Positions 27,004-36,323 of a DNA stretch of 47,634 bases are shown here, piece by piece. The DNA lies in contig DYPE01000007.1 in assembly GCA_020720085.1 (NCBI GenBank), positions 1 through 47,634 on the forward strand, written 5' to 3'. Under the pieces are notes generated by a model, which was not told the DNA's origin, did no database searches, and was given only the letters and a program-made list of their open reading frames with translations. Made by a program: the position numbers and the translations under genes. The DNA is from Dichelobacter nodosus. Its GTDB lineage: Bacteria; Pseudomonadota; Gammaproteobacteria; Beggiatoales; Beggiatoaceae. How positions within the stretch are numbered: the first letter of the stretch is position 1; the number at the start of each line of letters is the position of its first letter.

Positions 27004-28311
27004 TTAACCCTCCGTTCCGGCGACTTGGTTGATAACTTGGATGGCGCGCAGGGCGCTGGCCGTGGCGCTTTGCACCGCACGGTTGACATCCAGCGCGTCG
27101 GTCGCGCAGCCCGCGCCGAACATGCCGCCATTTTGTTCATCCCATGCAATAAAGCCATGTTCGTTTACTTGCAGATTCAAGCCCATGGCAGCAAAATCAA
27201 CGCTGGGTTGCATCCCTACTGCGAGCACCACCAAATCATGCTCGTTGGCATAGCGCATGTCTTTGCCCGTGCCTTCCAATTCTAGGTTATTGCCGTTCAG
27301 AATGGGGTTGCCATTGGCCGAGTTCACGGTAATGTTCGCCACCTTGGATTTGATAAATTTGATTTTTGGGTCTTTTTGCACTTTCAAATAAAAATCTTCA
27401 AAACGGTCAATGGCGCGGATGTCAATATAATATACCGTGCCGCGCGCATCGGAATCTGCGCCGTATTGTTCGCCAATGTAAGTGGTTTGCTTAAGCGTGG
27501 CCATACAGCAAATCCGCGAGCAATGCTTCAAATAATTGCGGTCGCGCGAACCCGCGCATTGAATAAACGCAATATTGCGCGCTGGCTGGTTGTCCGATGG
27601 CCGCAGAATCTTGCCACCCGTGGGGCCGAACGGGTCTAACATGCGCTCGAATTCGACGCTGGTGATGACATTGGCAATGCGATCATAGCCATACGGTTGG
27701 ATTTTGTTGGCATCATACGGCTGCCAGCCCGTGGCCCAGATGATAGCACCCGCTTTCAATTCCACGCGCTGCGCCTGCATATCCAGGTCAATGGCGTTAT
27801 ACTTGCATACCGACTTGGCCTGCTGTGCTTCGTCGCTGCCCACAATGCGGCTGTCCAACACATAGCGTTGTGGATAGGCCATGGGAAAGGGCAGGTACGC
27901 GCCCTTGCGCTTGCTCAGGCCATAATTAAATTCGTCAGCAAATTCGCTGGTTACGTTTTTGGCGCAGTCACCGCACGCGGTGCAATTTTCGTTGACGTGG
28001 CGTGGGGAGATATTCACCGTCACGGTATAATCGCCCTTGCCGCCATTGACAGCGGTTACCTCGGCCATGGTCAGCACACGCACATTTTTATTACCCTTAA
28101 TGCGGCGCAAATTAATTTCCATGCCGCAGGTGGGGTAACAGAGCTTAGGAAAATATTTGTATAATTGGGAAACGCGGCCTCCGAGGGAAGGGTTTTTCTC
28201 GATTAAAATCACGTCTTTGCCACATTCCGCAGCTTCCAGTGCTGCGGTCATGCCGCTGATACCCCCGCCCACGACCAAAATGGTCTGGTTGGTTGCGACG
28301 GCTTCTGTCAT
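27004..28311 (-). CDS. qmoA: HdrA-like flavoprotein QmoA
   Basis: The 435-aa protein opens with ILVVGGGISGMTAALEAA (FAD-binding) and contains SLGGRVSQLYKYFPKLCYPTCG in two conserved parts, a CTACGDC cluster segment (about 115) and a second dinucleotide region ending MFGAGCATDALDV. This is the QmoA subunit, an HdrA-like flavoprotein working with QmoB. A very strong GGAGGAG site precedes the ATG. It is the first gene of the operon, about 300 bp from the divergent giant-protein gene. No aprBA (adenylylsulfate reductase) is in the window, so the connection to sulfur metabolism is inferred from family. Confidence 0.9.
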   Translation of the reverse strand: MTEAVATNQTILVVGGGISGMTAALEAAECGKDVILIEKNPSLGGRVSQLYKYFPKLCYPTCGMEINLRRIKGNKNVRVLTMAEVTAVNGGKGDYTVTVNISPRHVNENCTACGDCAKNVTSEFADEFNYGLSKRKGAYLPFPMAYPQRYVLDSRIVGSDEAQQAKSVCKYNAIDLDMQAQRVELKAGAIIWATGWQPYDANKIQPYGYDRIANVITSVEFERMLDPFGPTGGKILRPSDNQPARNIAFIQCAGSRDRNYLKHCSRICCMATLKQTTYIGEQYGADSDARGTVYYIDIRAIDRFEDFYLKVQKDPKIKFIKSKVANITVNSANGNPILNGNNLELEGTGKDMRYANEHDLVVLAVGMQPSVDFAAMGLNLQVNEHGFIAWDEQNGGMFGAGCATDALDVNRAVQSATASALRAIQVINQVAGTEG

Positions 28312-28368
28312 TGGTTCTCCTCCACATATTGGGATGGGTTTATTGGGTGAACAAAAAAATTTTGCAAG

Positions 28369-28388
28369 CTTACGCCAATCCGCGTAAG
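28369..28388. promoter_or_regulatory. Inverted repeat in the qmoA leader
   Basis: A perfect CTTACGC / GCGTAAG pair with a 6-nt loop lies about 60 bp upstream of the qmoA start. It could be a regulator-binding site or an RNA hairpin. Confidence 0.3.
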
Positions 28389-28426
28389 GATACTACTATT
28401 TTTTGAAAAGCGGTGCATATAAATGT

Positions 28427-28432
28427 ATTATA
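28427..28432 (-). promoter_or_regulatory. Candidate -10 box for the qmo operon
   Basis: A perfect TATAAT on the minus strand in an AT-rich stretch, about 115 bp before the qmoA start. The matching -35 position (AGGTAA) is poor, so an activator may be needed. Confidence 0.3.
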
Positions 28433-28637
28433 AAATAAAAAACATAAAGTTACCTTTGCAAATCGTGAGTTTATAACCCGCCGAGCCGTGCGCGAAGCCT
28501 ACGTTTAACCTGCCAATCGCCACACCATTGCCGCACGTCTGGATTGTCTTGAGCGCCGCTCAAAAAGAGAATACCCTACTGCGCATAAAAGATTAGGATA
28601 ATCGTTCAACCGTATGAAGTTAAGGAGAAAAACCACC

Positions 28638-31600
28638 ATGTTGTTATCACGCGCCTTACGTTATGCCGCTTTGTGCGCAAGCACATTGGCGCTTGCTGGC
28701 TTATTTATGCACACAGTACAGGCCGCGCCAGCGGGTTTGGACAGCGGATTTGCCAGCAGTGGCACATTGTCCATTGATTTTGCTGACGAGGACATAGGCC
28801 ACGCCGTCGCCATTCAGCCGGATGGCAAAATCATGTTGGCTGGCAAAGCCGGCACGGTGCCAAATGGCGATGTCGCATTGGCGCGGTTGAACTATAACGG
28901 CACGCTGGACAATACGTTTGACACGGACGGCCTAGTCACTGTGGATTTGGGAGCCACAACAGAAGTGACCTATGCCATGGCGCTGCAACCGGATGGTAAA
29001 ATCGTGGTGGCAGGCTATCAAACCAATGCGGATCAAGACTTATTGCTGGCGCGCTTCCTGTCTAACGGCGGACTGGATACCAGCTTCAATGGTACTGGCA
29101 AGGTGGTTACTAACCTCACCGGCAGTAGCGAACGCATTCAGAAGGTGGCCATTGATAAAGACGGCAATATCGTGGTGGCCGGTTATAGCAATCGCACTGG
29201 CAATGACAATTTTATTGTGGCGCGTTACACCAGTGCGGGCGTGCTGGATGCCAGCTTCGGTACGGGTGGAGTAGCAGAAACGGACTTCAGCGGCAACCGC
29301 GCCGACCGCGCGAGTGCCCTGGCCATTCTTCCGGATGGCAAAATCCTGGTCGCTGGCTATCATGACAATAGCATAAATAAGGACTTGGCTATTGCCCGTT
29401 ACCACAATAACGGCACATTAGACGCAAGCTTTGGTAGCGGCAGCGGCAAATGGATTGCAGATTTGGGCGCAGAGGAACAGGCTCTGGATTTGGCGCTGTT
29501 GCCCGATGGTCGGATATTGCTGGCTGGATATAGCAGCGACAAGATGCTGGTGGCGCGCGTGACCGCTGATGGTAGTGCGATAGACAACACCTTTGCCACC
29601 CCCAATGGCTATAAGTTAATTGATTTGAGCGTAGGCACGGACGCGGCCAACGCCATTGCAATAGACAATGGCGGCAATATCGTCCTGGCTGGCTCAGCAA
29701 ATAATACCCAAGACCTCGCCATTGCCCGGCTGCTGCCCGATGGCGGCATAGACAACAGCTTTGGCGCGAGCGGCACACAACTCTACGACTATCCCGTCGG
29801 CATAAATAGCTACTTATTTGATGTAGCCATTCAGCCCGACGGCAAAATCGTGGCTGTGGGCACGGACGGTAGCGCTGACCAAAATTTTCAAATTATCCGC
29901 GCGCTGGGCAATCCTCCCTACAACCCTGGCCATGCGCTGGATTTCGATGGTGCGAATGATTACGTCAGCGTGCCGCACCACCCCAATTTCAACTTCCCCA
30001 ATGATTTTACCCTGGAAGCATGGATTTACCCAACGCACCATGAGGGCGTAATCTTTTCCAAAGAAACCGGCGGGGCCAACGGCTTTCTACTCTATATTTC
30101 AGGCAACACGCTGTATTTCAAAAATCCTGCGGACACTACGTTTGCCAGCGATTCTGGCATCATCAACACCAACCAGTGGCATCATGTTGCGCTGACCGTA
30201 AATAGCGCCAACGGCGTGCGCTTGTATGTGGATGGCGTAGTGCGCAATGCGTCGGCCACCACCACGCCGTTGGTTACCAACAGTGATAACTTGCTGCTAG
30301 GCAATACGCTCATCACGCCACTATCCCTATTCCAAGGCAAAATGGACGAAGCGCGGGTGTGGAATGTTTACCGCACCTCCGAGCAAATTCGTGCGTCCAT
30401 GGCCAGTACCATTCCCGCACCATTGGCAGAAATGAATCTGGTGGCGTATTACCGTTTCGACCAGGGCTGGCCAGGGCTGGATAACAATCAGATCAACCGG
30501 TTGTCTGATAGCAGCGGCAAAGCCAATGGCCAACTGGATGGAATTTTATCCGGCTTTGCGCTGAACGGCGTCAACTCCAATTGGGTCGATTCCAGTGCGT
30601 TTACGGTGTGGACCGGCACAGTGGACAGCACATGGAGCAATTCCGCCAACTGGAGCGACGGCGTGCCCGGGCTGGTGAGCGCGGCGTATGTGCTCAATGC
30701 CACTAACAAACCCGTGTTTACCGGGAATGGCGTGCGCCATTTGGTGTTGGCAGACAGCAGCGACCCCAGCGGCACTACGCTCAATGTCAGCGGCAACGCT
30801 TTTGCGGGTAACGTTGGCTATACCGGTAGCGGCGAAGTGGTGCTAAGCGGCGGCACAGCGCCGCATTATGTGGCTGGGCGCTTTACCAAACTGCAACTTA
30901 ATGACAACGTGGATACCAAGCTGGCTGGCACCACAGAAATCAAAACCAAACTGATCCGCGCTGGCGCGAGCAGCCTGCAAGCCAATGGGTATACGTTGCA
31001 ATATCTCGCTGGCGGGACGCTTACCTACGCTGGTTCGATTTCGCAAACCACGGGTGACGAGTGGCCGTCCGCTGCGAGCTATACGCCAACCAGCGTGGAA
31101 ATCGCCAACAATTTCGGCGTTGACCTGTCCGGGGATCGTAGCATTGCCGGCACGCTGACCCTGACCAACGGCGCGTTGAAATTACTCGCATACCACTTGA
31201 CGCTGGGCACCGCCGCGACCGTATCCCGCGCCACGGGCTATGTCAACGCGGCCAGCGGCATCGGCGCGTTTATCAAGCAATTTGCAGATGGCAGCTACAA
31301 TCCCCCGCTATTTATTTTTCCAGTGGGCAGCAGTGGGGGCTATTCACCGCTAACCATAGACCTGGCCACCGTCAATTTGTCTTCCGCCAGTCTTAGCGTA
31401 CAGGTCAATCCCAGTAAGCATATCGGCAACCTCAGCGCAGTAGATTTTCTTAACCGCTATTGGACGGTGAGTCAATTCGGCATCAGTCCGTTTGCTGTGG
31501 AAATGCTCAGTGGGAACTATCCGGCAGGAGACGTCGCTGGCACTGAAGCCAACTTATGGGGCGGCTATTCCAACGCGGGGGTGTGGAAACCGCTGGGGCT

Positions 31601-34600
31601 GGTGAATGCGCCGTTGCACGATATAGTGATTGCTTCCGGCTTTTACGCCAATCTGCCCGCAAACTTCGATCTCAGCGCGGGCGGAGCCATAGAAATGGGC
31701 GCGACTTTTGTCAGCCAAGTCACCTCCACCACCCCGGACGGCACTTACGGCATAGGCGCGGCAGTGGACATCAGTGTGCAATTCAGCAATCCGGTAAACT
31801 ATAACTTCAGCAGCGGCACGCCCGCGCAAATTTTCCTGGAAACCGGCACAGCGGATAACACCGCCAGCTATGCCAGTGGCAACGGCAGCAATATCTTGCA
31901 TTTCAACTACACAGTGGCTGCCAACGACAATACCCCGGATTTAGAATACATTTCTTCCACTGCGCTGCAAAAAAACAACAGCACCCTCACCGACGCCGAC
32001 GGCATTCCCGCGTTGCTGGATTTGCCGCCGCCAAGTAATCCGGGGTCATTGTCAATGAATCAAGCTTTGGTCATTGATGCGCCGCCGCTGGCACCAACGG
32101 TCACGGTCACGGCTGTGCCGCCGGATACTGCACAGATTTCCTGGACTGCAACCGGCAACACCTATACGGTCAAGCGCGATGGCACGGTGTTGTACAGCGG
32201 CCTGTCGGCGCTGACGGCCAATGACGTTGGCGTGAATTTGAGTTGTGGCAACAGCTATTTATACCAAGTGATTGCCACCAATGCCTCGGGCAGCAATTCT
32301 TTGCCCGGTGCCGCAACGCTGGGCACGGCCTGCGCGCAACCACCAGCCACGCCCACCGCCAGTGCCAGCGCATTGTCGCCTTCTGCCGCGCAAATCTCTT
32401 GGAACGGCGCGGGCGACAGCTATACCCTTAGCCGAGGCGGCGTGGTGTTGGCCAGCGGCCTGACTTCGACTTCCTTCACAGACAACAGCTTGGCGTGCGG
32501 CAGCACCTACAACTATCAAGTGGTGGCGGTCAACGCCCATGGCAGTTCCGCGCCAGCCAATGCCGATGTCACCATCACCTGCCAGACCTTGACCGTGGCA
32601 GTGACCGGCAATGGCAGCGTTACGCCCGCCGGACAAACCGTTTGCCGCACGAATTGTTCGTACACCGTGCTGGCTGGGCAAAGCATGCAACTTAGCGCGC
32701 AAGCGGACAATGGCTGGAATTTCGTGGCTTGGAGCGGCGATTGTTCGGGCACGGTTTCGCCGCTCAGCGTAACCATAAACTCGCCATTGGCGTGCACGGC
32801 GTTATTCCAGTCAGGCCCAGACATTGACCAAGACAGCAGCCCAAACAGCGTGGAAGACCAGGGGCCGAACGGTGGCGATGGCAATTACGACGGTATTCCT
32901 GACCGCGACCAAAACACCGTGGTGTCGCTCAACGGCTTGTTAGGACCAGTGGTACTCAGCGTGCAGTGCGCTACCTGCTCGGTTGCCAATGTCAACATGC
33001 GCGCAGAAAGCGAGTTTGCCACCACCGGTTCTGCTGCTGACCCGGCGTTTTATCTGCCGCATGGCGCGCTGGGATTCACGCTGCGCAATGCCGCGCAAGC
33101 CACGGTAGCTATCGCTTACCACAATATCGCCAATATTCAAGACTGGACTTGGCGCAAATGGGGCGCGCCGGATTTGACCCAGCCTGGCCAGCAACGCTGG
33201 TTCGATTTTCCCGCTACGCTCCACCATGACCCAACCACCGGCATTGCTACCGCAACCTTTACCTTGACGGACAATCAGGTTGGCGACAACAATCCAGCGA
33301 TAAATGAAATCACTGACCCAGGCGGGCCAGGCTTGTCTGCGGGCGTGATTGGCTTTGACCAGCCCGAATACAGCGTGAACGAAGGCGGGAACGCCGCCGT
33401 AGGCGGGAACGCCGCCGTAGGCGGGAACGCCGCCGTAAACGGGAACACATTGACCCTACGTCTGTTGCGCAACGGCGCGGCGCATGGGCCGTTGGCCGTG
33501 AATGTGGCCTTCAGCGCGGGCAGTGCGGGAATGGGCGTTGATTTTCAGCCGCTAACTGCGCCCATGCCGTTGACCTGGAGCGATGGCGACAGCAGCGCGC
33601 GTACCGTGCAAGTGCAAATCCTTGACGACACGTTGGCCGAAAACGCGGAGGACTTTTTCGTCACGCTCTCTGGCGATGCCAGCGGCGCTACGCGGGTGGT
33701 GATTGTGGATAACGAAGCTTCGTCCACAGTGCCCATTGCCGGGAGTGGCAGCGGTGGTTGCCAGAGTTTTGCCAGCAACAGCTCCTGCGTGGGCAACGAC
33801 AGTTTGTATGAAAATTTTTCGGTGCGTCCCGACGCCGTGGTCAGCCACGTGCGCATTGACGGCGAAGTCACCAATCAAGGCTGGGTGATGGACGCTGAAA
33901 TTCTGCCCTCTGGCACGCTACAAGGCGGCCATGTTGGCGGCACAGTCGTTAGCAACGGCGTATTGCGCGACATCACGTTTGGCGGGCCATTGTTGGACGG
34001 CGGCACGCTGGCGGGTGAAATCGTGGTCTCTTACGCCGACGCGCGGCTGCGCAATATCACGCTGGCTGGCGACAGCCATTTGCGCGGCGGCATACTGGAA
34101 GGCGACATTCATTTGGCTTCGAGCAGCACGGTGGAAGACCTGCGCCTGGAGTGGGGCACGCAGCTCACTGGCGGCGTGTTGCGCGGCCTGGTGTCTGGGA
34201 TGATAAAATATGACGGTGCTTGCCTGGAGCCGCTGCCGCTGGTGGACGGTTACGCGGTGGTAGAATCCGGCGCAGAACTGCGTTGTGTGCGCCTCAGCCC
34301 CACGGTGACGTTGCGCGACGGCGTGACATTGGGCGTGGGCGTGATTGTGCCACCCGCCACGACCACTCCGGCAAGTTATGGTCTGCATCCGGCAGCGCTG
34401 TCGGGGTTGGACGCAGATACCTTGGCGCACATTGACCCGCCCGCGTTTGCCCGCCTCAGCGGCGCGGAATTGGCCACCATTCCCGCCGATGCGCTGGTGG
34501 GTATGCGCTATGCGCAATTGGCTGAACTCAGCGCAGACGCGCTGCAAGCTCTCACACCCGCGCAATTTAATGCCCTGCCCTTGGCCACGTTGGCGGGTTT

Positions 34601-35900
34601 GCATCAATACAATCTGGCCGGGCTGAACCGCGAAGTGGTGGGCCGCCTGTCTGACGCGCAAATCCAGGCGCTTCCTGCCAGCGAGGTACGCCATTTAGAG
34701 GACACCGCGTTTACCGATTTATTGCTCTATTTGCCCACACAGGCACGCCCTGTGCAGGAATGGCTGCCGCCAGGAGTCAATTTAGAGGACAGCGGCACGC
34801 TCACACTGCCGCCTGGGCGCAAATTTAGCCTGCGTCGCGTGGACGGCGAATTACCGGCCAATGTCACCCAAAGCGAACGTTATGATTTGAACACGGCGTT
34901 GGTCGTGGCCGGTGGCGGCGCTGGCATGAGTTTTCTTGACGGTGTGCGTGCGCAATTCAGCGCGGCGGGCGCTGCGGTAGATGTCCAGCAGGACGACCTG
35001 GGCCGCATTACCGTGCGCGGCGGCGCTTTCAGCCTGACGCTGATGCCGGTGTCTGGCTCGTTTGTCCAGCGCGCTGCGCCTGCGCAAGGCCAGACCTATC
35101 CGCCGCTGGAAATTAGCGAAGGCGGGCGCTGGCGGGTGAATACGGCATTCCACCAGCAATGCGAGGTGGTGCCGCTCAGTAAAAACGACGCCGAATTGCT
35201 CAGCGTGCTTGCTGCCACCACCAGCAGCGAGGTCAGCCTGGATACCGGCGTGCTGGGCGATGCCTTGCTGACCTTCACACCTCGCCAGCGGCGCGGCAAC
35301 GCGCGCGCCGTGGTGTTGTTCGACGCCACCGTGGAAGCACCGCCCGAGGGGCTATGCGTGGAAATCCAGCCTGGCGCACCGTTGCAATGCGATTTTTCCC
35401 AGCCACTCAGCGCGCCTGGCGTGTATTTCCCCCAAACCGACCGCCGCAATGCCAATACCACTACCGGCCTCGCTGGCGTAATGATCTACCCCGATGGCGC
35501 GCGCCAGCGCTTTTATCCCACCGTGCGCGACCCGCAGACGTTCATTGGCTTATTGCGGCAAATCCCGGGCGTAGAAAACGCAGTGGCCGCACTGGATGGC
35601 TCGTTCTGGGTGCAGTTTAGGGGGCAAGCATTCCGCGTGCAGCCCGATTACACGGTGCAGGAAGTGGATTGGCCAGCCAACGGTGCGCCAGCCAGCCTGG
35701 CTTTACAAGACAATCAAGTGATATACACCCTGCCGCTGGTAGAGGATAGCACAGGCAGCCGTCGCCAAGGCCGCGCCCGCAGCGCGCTACGCTTTGCCCC
35801 CAGCATAGAAGCCATGCCCGATGCGGTGTGCGTGGAGCGCGACCCAGGCAACGCTGCTAGCAGCCAAGTTGTGTGCGATTTCCAGCATCCAGCCCATTGA
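28638..35900 (+). CDS. Giant secreted multidomain surface protein
   Basis: A signal peptide (about 1-32, LALAGLFMHTVQA-A) is followed by about seven delta-60 repeats (about 35-425, e.g. ALQPDGKIVVAGYQ), a LamG/concanavalin-like domain (about 430-600, LDFDGANDYVSV), beta-rich filler, two fibronectin-III-like domains (about 1150-1310), an InlB-type repeat (GNGSVTPAG), a choice-of-anchor-U-like stretch, Calx-beta (about 1567-1690), a beta-strand ladder (about 1710-1890), helical repeats of the LTPAQFNALP type (about 1912-2027) and a C-terminal tail. It is likely an adhesin or matrix protein; no enzyme core is visible. I chose the ATG at 28638, 10 bp after AAGGAG, over one at 28614. No classic autotransporter or LPXTG anchor is seen. 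Confidence 0.75.
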   Translation: MLLSRALRYAALCASTLALAGLFMHTVQAAPAGLDSGFASSGTLSIDFADEDIGHAVAIQPDGKIMLAGKAGTVPNGDVALARLNYNGTLDNTFDTDGLVTVDLGATTEVTYAMALQPDGKIVVAGYQTNADQDLLLARFLSNGGLDTSFNGTGKVVTNLTGSSERIQKVAIDKDGNIVVAGYSNRTGNDNFIVARYTSAGVLDASFGTGGVAETDFSGNRADRASALAILPDGKILVAGYHDNSINKDLAIARYHNNGTLDASFGSGSGKWIADLGAEEQALDLALLPDGRILLAGYSSDKMLVARVTADGSAIDNTFATPNGYKLIDLSVGTDAANAIAIDNGGNIVLAGSANNTQDLAIARLLPDGGIDNSFGASGTQLYDYPVGINSYLFDVAIQPDGKIVAVGTDGSADQNFQIIRALGNPPYNPGHALDFDGANDYVSVPHHPNFNFPNDFTLEAWIYPTHHEGVIFSKETGGANGFLLYISGNTLYFKNPADTTFASDSGIINTNQWHHVALTVNSANGVRLYVDGVVRNASATTTPLVTNSDNLLLGNTLITPLSLFQGKMDEARVWNVYRTSEQIRASMASTIPAPLAEMNLVAYYRFDQGWPGLDNNQINRLSDSSGKANGQLDGILSGFALNGVNSNWVDSSAFTVWTGTVDSTWSNSANWSDGVPGLVSAAYVLNATNKPVFTGNGVRHLVLADSSDPSGTTLNVSGNAFAGNVGYTGSGEVVLSGGTAPHYVAGRFTKLQLNDNVDTKLAGTTEIKTKLIRAGASSLQANGYTLQYLAGGTLTYAGSISQTTGDEWPSAASYTPTSVEIANNFGVDLSGDRSIAGTLTLTNGALKLLAYHLTLGTAATVSRATGYVNAASGIGAFIKQFADGSYNPPLFIFPVGSSGGYSPLTIDLATVNLSSASLSVQVNPSKHIGNLSAVDFLNRYWTVSQFGISPFAVEMLSGNYPAGDVAGTEANLWGGYSNAGVWKPLGLVNAPLHDIVIASGFYANLPANFDLSAGGAIEMGATFVSQVTSTTPDGTYGIGAAVDISVQFSNPVNYNFSSGTPAQIFLETGTADNTASYASGNGSNILHFNYTVAANDNTPDLEYISSTALQKNNSTLTDADGIPALLDLPPPSNPGSLSMNQALVIDAPPLAPTVTVTAVPPDTAQISWTATGNTYTVKRDGTVLYSGLSALTANDVGVNLSCGNSYLYQVIATNASGSNSLPGAATLGTACAQPPATPTASASALSPSAAQISWNGAGDSYTLSRGGVVLASGLTSTSFTDNSLACGSTYNYQVVAVNAHGSSAPANADVTITCQTLTVAVTGNGSVTPAGQTVCRTNCSYTVLAGQSMQLSAQADNGWNFVAWSGDCSGTVSPLSVTINSPLACTALFQSGPDIDQDSSPNSVEDQGPNGGDGNYDGIPDRDQNTVVSLNGLLGPVVLSVQCATCSVANVNMRAESEFATTGSAADPAFYLPHGALGFTLRNAAQATVAIAYHNIANIQDWTWRKWGAPDLTQPGQQRWFDFPATLHHDPTTGIATATFTLTDNQVGDNNPAINEITDPGGPGLSAGVIGFDQPEYSVNEGGNAAVGGNAAVGGNAAVNGNTLTLRLLRNGAAHGPLAVNVAFSAGSAGMGVDFQPLTAPMPLTWSDGDSSARTVQVQILDDTLAENAEDFFVTLSGDASGATRVVIVDNEASSTVPIAGSGSGGCQSFASNSSCVGNDSLYENFSVRPDAVVSHVRIDGEVTNQGWVMDAEILPSGTLQGGHVGGTVVSNGVLRDITFGGPLLDGGTLAGEIVVSYADARLRNITLAGDSHLRGGILEGDIHLASSSTVEDLRLEWGTQLTGGVLRGLVSGMIKYDGACLEPLPLVDGYAVVESGAELRCVRLSPTVTLRDGVTLGVGVIVPPATTTPASYGLHPAALSGLDADTLAHIDPPAFARLSGAELATIPADALVGMRYAQLAELSADALQALTPAQFNALPLATLAGLHQYNLAGLNREVVGRLSDAQIQALPASEVRHLEDTAFTDLLLYLPTQARPVQEWLPPGVNLEDSGTLTLPPGRKFSLRRVDGELPANVTQSERYDLNTALVVAGGGAGMSFLDGVRAQFSAAGAAVDVQQDDLGRITVRGGAFSLTLMPVSGSFVQRAAPAQGQTYPPLEISEGGRWRVNTAFHQQCEVVPLSKNDAELLSVLAATTSSEVSLDTGVLGDALLTFTPRQRRGNARAVVLFDATVEAPPEGLCVEIQPGAPLQCDFSQPLSAPGVYFPQTDRRNANTTTGLAGVMIYPDGARQRFYPTVRDPQTFIGLLRQIPGVENAVAALDGSFWVQFRGQAFRVQPDYTVQEVDWPANGAPASLALQDNQVIYTLPLVEDSTGSRRQGRARSALRFAPSIEAMPDAVCVERDPGNAASSQVVCDFQHPAH
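33384..33437 (+). repeat. Three tandem 18-bp repeats within the giant gene
   Basis: The unit GGCGGGAACGCCGCCGTA occurs three times exactly, encoding GGNAAV repeats inserted in the Calx-beta domain just after YSVNE. The frame is kept. Exact identity points to recent slippage, so copy number may vary between strains. Confidence 0.9.
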
Positions 35901-36149
35901 GCCGCGTGCGGTGGACAGTGCATTGTTCATTGCACATCAGGGCAACTGTACTAAAATCTAGCCAAAATAGATGAAATTTTCCGTATTCTCACTAACCGCC
36001 GTGAGTTGACGACATGTTGGGCGGGGGGGCGGGAGTTGCTGGCATCTCCGTTGCCTCTGGTTGCGGCGGATGGGGCCTAAATGGTTACAGTGCGGACTAT
36101 GGAGATTCCTGAAATTGAAGTTCTCTTAAATTTTTTTGATTTCTTTTTT
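35901..36149. other. Intergenic region, no gene recognised
   Basis: The stretch contains a G7 tract (36022-36028), a T7 run and a T8 run (36130-36151) and a 32-codon glycine-rich frame (36014-36112) that I do not support as a gene. No clear terminator for the giant gene is visible. Confidence 0.4.
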
Positions 36150-36275
36150 TTAGCATTTAGTCTCCCTCAAGACTGAAGAGAAAACAGGTAATAATTTTTC
36201 AAAGTCTTTTTTATTTACACCGAGCACTGCTGAAAATTGTCTGTCATTATTTAGGTTACTGATGTATTTGCTCAT
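36150..36275 (-). pseudogene. N-terminal remnant of an IS transposase
   Basis: The 41-codon frame reads MSKYISNLNNDRQFSAVLG, then VNKKDFEKLLPVF. This matches the start of IS5-like transposases, where a short N-terminal helix precedes a GL/GV-K-DF-LLP segment. The frame ends in TAA next to an A8 run on the minus strand, and nothing recognisable follows, so the rest of the gene has been lost or shifted. Some IS5 relatives use frameshifting at such runs, but here no second frame is visible. The remnant lies upstream of the poly-T tract and just downstream of the TIR gene stop. Confidence 0.5.
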
Positions 36276-36323
36276 ATTTAGTTAATCCGGTTAGTTTATT
36301 TTAGCAAGTCTAATAAACTATAT

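Noticed and set aside
28312-28637. aprBA or other sulfur genes next to qmoA
   Set aside because: Only intergenic DNA and the start of the giant protein are found there.
33384-33437. CRISPR-like array
   Set aside because: The repeats are contiguous with no spacers and stay in frame inside a gene.
33918-34694. Minus-strand frame of 258 codons
   Set aside because: It is antisense to the giant gene, with low-complexity H/Q/R content and no known domain.
36014-36112. 32-codon glycine-rich frame
   Set aside because: It has no good ribosome binding site, crosses a G7 tract and resembles no family.
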